Assembly: GCA_002389175.1 (NCBI GenBank)
Contig: DGNZ01000030.1
Location: 1-6,109 of the forward strand
DNA: 6,109 bases
From: Rhodospirillaceae bacterium UBA4479
GTDB taxonomy: Bacteria > Pseudomonadota > Alphaproteobacteria > Rhodospirillales > Casp-alpha2
Reading direction: 5' to 3'
A program made the translations under genes and the position numbers. How positions within the stretch are numbered: position 1 is the first letter of the stretch; each line of letters starts with the position of its first letter. Under the pieces are notes generated by a model. The model was not told the DNA's origin. It did not search any database and saw only the letters and a program-made list of their open reading frames with translations. This document shows, one piece after another, positions 1 through 4,999 of the stretch.

Positions 1-205
1 CATCTTCGGGTGGCTGTTCAGCCTCATCCTCAGATATAACGGTGGCGCCGATTTCGGCTTCTTCTTCGATCGCGGCGGTCACACGACACGATAAGCCATC
101 AGCGCCTTGCTGCGTTGAGACGATGATCGCATCGTCACCCATATCATCGCGCACGAAGGCCATTGCTTCGGGCATGGTGGGCGCTGTGTATGTTTTAAGT
201 CGCAT
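1..205 (-). CDS. flhF: FlhF, flagellar SRP-type GTPase (N-terminal fragment)
   Basis: FlhF is an SRP-family GTPase that helps set where and how many flagella are built, usually together with the MinD-like FlhG. Only the first 68 codons lie in the window; the gene runs off the left edge, so the GTPase (NG) domain cannot be seen. The visible start, MRLKTYTAPTMPEAMAFVRD followed by DMGDDAIIVST, is the typical FlhF N-terminal opening, in which the 'A-I-I-V-S' strand is well conserved. It then passes into an acidic, weakly conserved stretch (EEEAEIGA..., EDEAEQPPED), as expected for the variable B region. The ATG at 205 was chosen because it gives exactly this family start. It lies 12 nt after the flhA stop, in the same frame, and has no clear Shine-Dalgarno sequence, so translational coupling to flhA is likely. 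The assignment rests on the N-terminus and the flhA neighbour. Confidence 0.88.
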   Translation of the reverse strand, partial: MRLKTYTAPTMPEAMAFVRDDMGDDAIIVSTQQGADGLSCRVTAAIEEEAEIGATVISEDEAEQPPED

Positions 206-217
206 ATTTACTGACCG

Positions 218-2338
218 TTATATCTGACCGACGGTTTTGATCTTAGCCTTAGGATATATCTCGTTTTGCGACATGACCACGGTCATTGGTCGGAATCGTT
301 CAACGATGGACCGCACAAACGGTCGGATTGTCGGGCTGGTCAACAGCACGGGTTGTTCGCCCATCATGGCTTGGCGCTCAAAAGTACTGCGAAGTTGGGT
401 GATGAATTCCTGCAATTTTGATGGCGGCATGGATAACTGACGGTCATCGCCTTGCCCAACCAAGCTTTCGGCGAATGTTTGTTCCCACTGCGGCGATAAG
501 GTGACCAGCGGCATAAAACCTTGTTCGTTGGTGTTCATGTTGCTGATTTGGCGTGCGAGACGCGCACGGACGTGCTCGGTGATCATCATGACGTTTCGGG
601 TTGTGCCGCAGGCTTCATAGACACCCTCTAGAATGGTCGGCAGGTCACGTATTGAAATACGCTCGCCCAAAAGGTTTTGTAGAACGCGTTGCAAACCACC
701 CAATGAAATCTGGGCTGGGATCATATCGCCGATAAGTTTTTGGTGCTCTTTTTCTAAATCATCAAGAAGCTTTTGCGTTTCTGCATAAGAAAGCAGCTCA
801 GACATGTTGTCTTTGATGATTTCGGTGATGTGCGTTGTCACCACGGTTGCCGGATCAACAACGGTGTAGCCACGGAATAGGGCTTCTTCACGGTTGGATT
901 CTTCGATCCACATGGCAGGGAGACCAAATGTGGGCTCCATGGTTTTTTCACCGGGGATAGAGATTTCTTCTCCGCGAGGATCCATCACCAATAGCATGTT
1001 GGGGCGGAGTTCTGCGCGACCTGCCTCAATCTCTTTGACCCGAATAACATATGTGTTCGCAGGTAACTGCATATTGTCCTGAATGCGGACCGAAGGCATC
1101 ACGAAGCCAACCTCGGTTGCTAATTGGCGACGCAACGCCTTGATCTGATCGGTGAGCTTATGGCCGTCCTTTGGCGCGTTGATCAGCGTGAGTAGGCCGT
1201 AACCCATTTCTAAACGGATATGATCAATCTTGAGCGCGGTCGAGATGGGCTCTTCGGCTTGCGCTTTTGGATCAATTTTTTCTTGCTCAAGCTCTTCGAT
1301 GGCTTGTTCTTCGATCATTCGGTCACGGTAGTTAACGAAATACGCTGCCCCGCCGCATGCAAACCCAAGAGCCATGAACGGTATAGCGGGAATACCGGGC
1401 AGGATTGCCAGGGCAAACATCAAGAAACTGACAAGGGTGAGAGCTTTTTCACCGCCCAACTGTTTAAACAGCGCGCCCTCGGTTGAGCCTGCAACACCTG
1501 CCTTTGTGACAACCATACCGGCGGCCGTGGATACGATCAGCGCAGGGATTTGAGATACCAAACCATCACCCACGGTCAGTCGAGTGTATGTGTCTGCGGC
1601 CTCACCAAAGGTCAGATCCTGCTGCAGTACGCCGATGATCATGCCAGCGATGACGTTAATGAACGTGATTAAAAGGCCCGCTATGGCATCGCCACGAACG
1701 AACTTGGCAGCACCGTCCATGGCGCCAAAGAACGAGCTTTCTTCCTCAAGTTCTTTACGGCGCGTCTTGGCGGTTTCTTCATCGATGAGACCTGATGACA
1801 GATCAGCATCGATTGCCATTTGCTTGCCGGGCATAGCATCCAATGAAAACCGTGCAGAAACTTCTGCGATCCGGCCGGAACCCTTGGTGATAACAATAAA
1901 ATTCACAATTACCAGGATCGCAAATACGATGATCCCAATAATAAAGTTGCCGCCCATAACAAAGCCGCCAAAAGCCTCGATGACCTCTCCAGCGGCGTGA
2001 GTGCCTTCATGGCCATCAGCTAAGATGAGCCGTGTTGAAGCCAAGTTCAGAGACAACCTGATCATCGTGGCCAACAGCAAAACTGTTGGAAATGCATTGA
2101 AATCTAATGGTTTCTCGACAAAAAGTGCCGTCATTAAAATGAGCACCGAAAATGTAATCGAGAATGCCAGCGCGACATCTAGTAGCCAGCGCGGTAATGG
2201 TAGAATCAAGACAACCAATATCGCGACGACGCCTAATGCGAGGATGATATCGCCACGTTTTGCCGCCTGGGAAATCTTAGCCTTAAAGAAATCGCCAGCG
2301 GCTGATGTGGTGACTTCGCCGCCTCCGGCTTCAGCCAT
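218..2338 (-). CDS. flhA: FlhA, flagellar type III export gate protein
   Basis: FlhA is the large inner-membrane component of the flagellar export gate. It couples ion flow to secretion, and its cytosolic ring docks chaperone-substrate complexes. The protein has 706 residues, the usual length, and appears complete. About eight membrane segments lie between residues 31 and 336. The conserved RLSLNLASTRLIL block is at 94-106. The FHIPEP-family signature runs from about 152 to 185 (KGSGRIAEVSARF, then LDAMPGKQMAIDADL) and includes the acidic IDADL region known to matter for export in Salmonella FlhA. A charged linker (about 340-362) leads to the cytosolic domain (about 363-706), with the family motif MWIEES at 476-481. 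The ATG at 2338 is supported by a strong AAGGAGG site upstream. It follows flbD by 38 nt and precedes flhF by 12 nt. The start codon lies within a predicted hairpin, listed separately. Confidence 0.98.
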   Translation of the reverse strand: MAEAGGGEVTTSAAGDFFKAKISQAAKRGDIILALGVVAILVVLILPLPRWLLDVALAFSITFSVLILMTALFVEKPLDFNAFPTVLLLATMIRLSLNLASTRLILADGHEGTHAAGEVIEAFGGFVMGGNFIIGIIVFAILVIVNFIVITKGSGRIAEVSARFSLDAMPGKQMAIDADLSSGLIDEETAKTRRKELEEESSFFGAMDGAAKFVRGDAIAGLLITFINVIAGMIIGVLQQDLTFGEAADTYTRLTVGDGLVSQIPALIVSTAAGMVVTKAGVAGSTEGALFKQLGGEKALTLVSFLMFALAILPGIPAIPFMALGFACGGAAYFVNYRDRMIEEQAIEELEQEKIDPKAQAEEPISTALKIDHIRLEMGYGLLTLINAPKDGHKLTDQIKALRRQLATEVGFVMPSVRIQDNMQLPANTYVIRVKEIEAGRAELRPNMLLVMDPRGEEISIPGEKTMEPTFGLPAMWIEESNREEALFRGYTVVDPATVVTTHITEIIKDNMSELLSYAETQKLLDDLEKEHQKLIGDMIPAQISLGGLQRVLQNLLGERISIRDLPTILEGVYEACGTTRNVMMITEHVRARLARQISNMNTNEQGFMPLVTLSPQWEQTFAESLVGQGDDRQLSMPPSKLQEFITQLRSTFERQAMMGEQPVLLTSPTIRPFVRSIVERFRPMTVVMSQNEIYPKAKIKTVGQI

Positions 2339-2348
2339 GGGCTAAGCC
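2327..2348 (-). promoter_or_regulatory. Hairpin enclosing the flhA start codon
   Basis: On the mRNA strand the segment reads GGCTTAGCC, then CAT, then GGCTGAAGCC. The arms GGCTT/AAGCC and AGCC/GGCT pair perfectly, giving a 9-bp stem with one bulged G and a three-base loop. The A and U of the AUG lie in the loop and its G closes the stem. The Shine-Dalgarno sequence directly abuts the 5' arm and stays unpaired. The pairing is seen in the sequence; a role in limiting flhA initiation is inference. Half of the stem is coding sequence (Ala-Glu-Ala), so chance is possible. Confidence 0.4.
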
Positions 2349-2355
2349 CCTCCTT
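2349..2355 (-). promoter_or_regulatory. Shine-Dalgarno site of flhA
   Basis: AAGGAGG on the mRNA strand, 10 nt before the flhA ATG. It is a near-perfect match to the anti-Shine-Dalgarno sequence and the strongest such site in the window. It lies in the 38-nt flbD-flhA gap and fixes the flhA start. The spacing is slightly long, but the adjacent hairpin could alter the effective distance. Confidence 0.8.
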
Positions 2356-2376
2356 GAACGTGTGCGCAATGTATGG

Positions 2377-3726
2377 TCATGCGCCAGCACGTGAGCCCTC
2401 GCCGGGGGATGGAATGTTAAAGCCTTCATCCCCGTACTGCTTCAGCTTATTGCGCAGTGTGCGAATGGATATGCCTAAAATAGTGGCCGCGTGGGTGCGA
2501 TTGCCAAGACAGTGGTCCAGCGTGTTGATAATCAACCCACGTTCAACTTCGGCTACTGTTTGGCCAACCAAGTTGGTTCCGGCACCGTCGTTGTCAAAGC
2601 CATCGGAAGCACCAGAGGTGTTGGTGCTGTCCTGCGATGTTAACAAGATTGCTTCTGCATCAATTTCAGCACCGGATGCCAAAAGGATTGCGCGGTGCAT
2701 GGTGTTTTCAAGCTCACGCACATTCCCTGGCCAAGTATAGCTCTGTAACTTCTGTATTGCATCATCGCCCAGGGGCTTTCGCGGTACATCGTTCGCTTCT
2801 GCGTACTTAATGGCGAAATGTTCTGCCAGTAGTGTGATATCTGCGGGACGTTCAGCCAGGGCTGGTAAGCGAATGTTCACGACGTTTAAGCGGAAATAAA
2901 GATCTTCGCGGAAGTGCCCTTGCTGCACGGCTTCCTCCATTATGCGATTTGATGTCGCGATAATTCTAACGTTTACGGGTACCGGCTTGTTCGAGCCAAT
3001 GCGATCAACTTCGCGTTCTTGGAGGACGCGCAGCAATTTTGCTTGCAGGCGGACGTCCATTTCGCTGATTTCATCCAATAACAACGTACCGCCGTCAGCC
3101 TCTTCAAACTTACCAATTCGACGTGCGACTGCGCCGGTAAAAGCACCTTTTTCATGACCAAATAACTCGGATTCCAAAAGGTTTTCAGGAATGGCAGCGC
3201 AGTTAACGGCGACGAAGCGACGGTCTTTGCGTTTGGATTTATTGTGAATGTAGTGTGCCAGGACTTCTTTGCCTGTTCCAGACGGTCCTGTGACTAAAAT
3301 GCTGGCTTCGGATGCTGCGATCTGATCTGCCATTTTGACAACATCCGCCATCTTCTGATCTTTAAAGATCAAAGCGTGTTGTTGATTTGTGACCGCTTCA
3401 AGTACGGCAGCGATCAAGTCTGCATCAGGGGGAAGCGGAATATACTCTTGTGCGCCAGCGCGAACCGCGCGAACAGCCGCCTGGGTGTCATTGGAAACAC
3501 CGCACGCAACAACAGGGACGTTGATACGTTCGAGTTCAAGGGCATCCATGAACGTGTCGACCTCTAACGAAACATCAATCATCACCAGATCGGCACCTGC
3601 GCGGCGTAAAAGATCGAGACCCTGATCAATAGTGTCGGCTTGTTGGACCTTAGCACCGCGCTTGATCGCAATCTGACTTGCGGCGCCGATCTGTCCTTCT
3701 AGTGTTCCGACGATGAGTAACTGCAT
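2377..3726 (-). CDS. flbD: FlbD, sigma-54-dependent flagellar transcription activator
   Basis: FlbD is an NtrC-type enhancer-binding protein that activates sigma-54 promoters of late flagellar genes; in Caulobacter it also represses the fliF operon and is governed by FliX. In 449-residue numbering, a receiver-like domain spans about 1-112, the AAA+ domain about 120-365, and a Fis-type helix-turn-helix about 390-432. Walker A is GPSGTGKE (147-154), the sigma-54-contacting loop is GAFTGA (194-199), Walker B is LLLDE (215-219), the arginine-finger region is REDLYFRL (273-280), and WPGNVRELE is at 332-340. The C-terminal DNA-binding part (HCLGNRTHAATILGISIRTL) is very like Caulobacter FlbD. The receiver keeps Asp51 but has GTLE where the acidic pair belongs and Leu98 where the Lys belongs. 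The ATG at 3726 was preferred over an in-frame ATG at 3771 because MQLLIVG is the family start. It begins 1 nt after the motA stop, so translation is probably coupled. Confidence 0.96.
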   Translation of the reverse strand: MQLLIVGTLEGQIGAASQIAIKRGAKVQQADTIDQGLDLLRRAGADLVMIDVSLEVDTFMDALELERINVPVVACGVSNDTQAAVRAVRAGAQEYIPLPPDADLIAAVLEAVTNQQHALIFKDQKMADVVKMADQIAASEASILVTGPSGTGKEVLAHYIHNKSKRKDRRFVAVNCAAIPENLLESELFGHEKGAFTGAVARRIGKFEEADGGTLLLDEISEMDVRLQAKLLRVLQEREVDRIGSNKPVPVNVRIIATSNRIMEEAVQQGHFREDLYFRLNVVNIRLPALAERPADITLLAEHFAIKYAEANDVPRKPLGDDAIQKLQSYTWPGNVRELENTMHRAILLASGAEIDAEAILLTSQDSTNTSGASDGFDNDGAGTNLVGQTVAEVERGLIINTLDHCLGNRTHAATILGISIRTLRNKLKQYGDEGFNIPSPGEGSRAGA

Positions 3727-3727
3727 T

Positions 3728-4555
3728 TTAGTGCTTGGCTCCCAGTGTTTCGTGTTCGTCGAAATACTCAACCCGTTGTGACGGTGGCAAGATGCTATTC
3801 AACATCATTTCCAATCGCCGCGGGTTCTCCTGACGACCGACAGATACCGAGGTCAGCAGGAAGATTTGATTGATTAATGCTTCTTCGTTGGCGTTGCGCT
3901 CTAGCTTCGAAGCCATGGGTAAGAACACCATATTGGCCAGAACAGCGCCGTAAAACGTGGTCAGCAAAGCAACAGCCATGGCCGGGCCAATCGTTGTAGG
4001 GTCTTGTAAGTTGCCCAACATTTGTACCAGTCCGATCAAGGTGCCAATCAAGCCCATCGCAGGAGAGAACTCGGCCATCTTCCGCAAAATGCTACTACTT
4101 TGACGATGGCGTTGAATGGTCGCTTGAAGGTCGCGGCGCAGTATATGTTCTACTTCTTCGCCGGGCGTGCCATCAATGACCATGCTTAGACCTTGATGAA
4201 GGAAAGGCTCGTTGCGGACACTGCTGACGACACCTTGCAGCGCTAAAACACCTTGTTTGCGGGCCAATTCAGCGACTTGAAGGGCTTTGTATGCGGTATC
4301 AAAAGGTTCTTGGGAATTCCGAAAAACTGCCTGTGCGGCAATCCGAAACGTGCCGAGCATTTCGCTAATACTGAAACAAATTGTCGTCACGGCCAATGTC
4401 CCGCCGATCACAATCAATACCGAAGGCAGGTTGAGGAAGCTCTCTGGTGTGCCACCCAACATGATGGCGGCAAGGATCATTGCAAACCCACACGCAATTC
4501 CAACGATGGTCGCCAGATCGATAGATCGTCCTTCTACGTTGTGTAGATCGGCCAT
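3728..4555 (-). CDS. motA: MotA/PomA-type flagellar stator subunit
   Basis: MotA/PomA forms, with MotB/PomB, the inner-membrane ion channel that drives rotor rotation by pushing on FliG. The protein has 275 residues with four predicted membrane segments: about 12-33, 43-64, 163-183 and 190-214. A long cytoplasmic loop lies between the second and third. The conserved prolines are present: Pro165 in FSPAMGLIGTLIGLV and Pro213 in MVFLPMASKL. The stretch DPTTIGPAMAVALLTTFYGA closely resembles PomA and short MotA proteins, so the Na+- or H+-using type cannot be decided from sequence alone. The loop keeps the Arg-Lys pair (99-100), but the usual Glu after LAL is Gln107. A site AGGAA lies 6 nt before the ATG. 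No motB/pomB partner follows; the gene sits between fliN (18 nt) and flbD (1 nt). ExbB/TolQ is the more distant alternative and is unlikely in this context. Confidence 0.93.
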   Translation of the reverse strand: MADLHNVEGRSIDLATIVGIACGFAMILAAIMLGGTPESFLNLPSVLIVIGGTLAVTTICFSISEMLGTFRIAAQAVFRNSQEPFDTAYKALQVAELARKQGVLALQGVVSSVRNEPFLHQGLSMVIDGTPGEEVEHILRRDLQATIQRHRQSSSILRKMAEFSPAMGLIGTLIGLVQMLGNLQDPTTIGPAMAVALLTTFYGAVLANMVFLPMASKLERNANEEALINQIFLLTSVSVGRQENPRRLEMMLNSILPPSQRVEYFDEHETLGAKH

Positions 4556-4561
4556 GAAGTG

Positions 4562-4566
4562 TTCCT
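4562..4566 (-). promoter_or_regulatory. Shine-Dalgarno site of motA
   Basis: AGGAA on the mRNA strand, 6 nt before the motA ATG, within the 18-nt gap after the fliN stop. It supports the chosen motA start. Confidence 0.65.
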
Positions 4567-4573
4567 GCTACCC

Positions 4574-4954
4574 TTAGCCCAAACGATCCGTCTTGATGAT
4601 TTCCGTCATGGTCACGCCCAATCGGTCTTCAACGACGACAACCTCGCCACGCGCCACAAGGCGGTTATTAACGTAAATGTCGATGGCCTCTCCGACTTTC
4701 CGGTCAAGTTCAACAACATCGCCACGGCCCAACTTCAACAAGTTGCTGACGGCCATCGTGGTCTTGCCTAGTACGGCAGAAACCTGCACGGGGATGTCGT
4801 AGACAGCCTCCAAATCTTTGGCGCTACGTGGCAGATCAAGCCCTTGCATGCCGCCATCACCTGCGGCCTCTGTCTCTGCTTTCGTAGGAGCAGGTTGCTC
4901 GGTTGTTTCATTAAGATCTGCTAGATCTAGCCCGCTATCATCATCTTCAGCCAT
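4574..4954 (-). CDS. fliN: FliN, flagellar C-ring switch protein
   Basis: FliN forms the lower rim of the rotor C-ring. It takes part in switching rotation and receives the FliH-bound export ATPase and cargo. The protein has 126 residues. The first 45 or so are acidic and low in complexity (MAEDDDSGLDLADLNETTEQ and on), a variable leader common in FliN. The SpoA/FliN domain occupies about 48-123, with typical motifs VYDIPVQVSAVLG (51-63), LLKLGRGDVVELD (72-84), VNNRLVARGEVVVVEDRLGV (95-114) and the ending TEI(I). The ATG at 4954 is backed by an AGGAG site 6 nt upstream. fliN lies directly after fliH (45-nt gap), as in the Caulobacter fliF operon, where flbE/fliH precedes fliN. This supports a shared role in C-ring docking of the export machinery. 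FliM, the usual partner, is not in the window. Confidence 0.97.
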   Translation of the reverse strand: MAEDDDSGLDLADLNETTEQPAPTKAETEAAGDGGMQGLDLPRSAKDLEAVYDIPVQVSAVLGKTTMAVSNLLKLGRGDVVELDRKVGEAIDIYVNNRLVARGEVVVVEDRLGVTMTEIIKTDRLG

Positions 4955-4960
4955 TTTAAT

Positions 4961-4965
4961 CTCCT
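4961..4965 (-). promoter_or_regulatory. Shine-Dalgarno site of fliN
   Basis: AGGAG on the mRNA strand, 6 nt before the fliN ATG. It gives a strong, well-spaced initiation signal in the fliH-fliN gap. Confidence 0.8.
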
Positions 4966-4977
4966 ACGAATTGTTTT

Positions 4978-4992
4978 CTCAGTGATACCGAG
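4978..4992 (-). other. Small hairpin in the fliH-fliN gap
   Basis: CTCGGT-ATC-ACTGAG on the mRNA strand forms a 6-bp stem (one G-U pair) with a three-base loop, just after the fliH stop and 12 nt before the fliN Shine-Dalgarno site. It is followed by AAAAC and not a U tract, so it is not an intrinsic terminator. It could mark an mRNA processing or stability point, but chance pairing is equally plausible. Confidence 0.25.
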
Positions 4993-4999
4993 GATGAGG

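Noticed and set aside
1584..2000. Plus-strand open frame of 138 codons opposite flhA, and similar plus-strand frames opposite flbD, motA, fliN and fliH.
   Set aside because: They are antisense shadows of well-identified genes. The products are low-complexity and resemble no family I recognise.
2579..2594. Plus-strand sequence resembling a sigma-54 promoter (GGCAC, five bases, TTG).
   Set aside because: The -12 element lacks the required GC. It lies inside flbD codons, is antisense, and has no gene to drive.
3727..3771. Upstream in-frame ATG that would add 15 residues to FlbD.
   Set aside because: The extension lies inside motA coding sequence, has no family similarity, and the MQLLIVG start at 3726 matches the known FlbD N-terminus.
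4921..4930. Perfect 10-base palindrome CTAGATCTAG in fliN, with a second AGATCT close by.
   Set aside because: It is explained by the repeated Leu-Asp-Leu codons in the acidic FliN leader. A protein-binding site within the gene has no other support.
4955..4999. Possible internal promoter or terminator in the fliH-fliN gap, the longest in the window.
   Set aside because: Only a small hairpin without a U tract is present, and I see no -24/-12, -35/-10 or CtrA-like TTAA pairs in these 45 bases.
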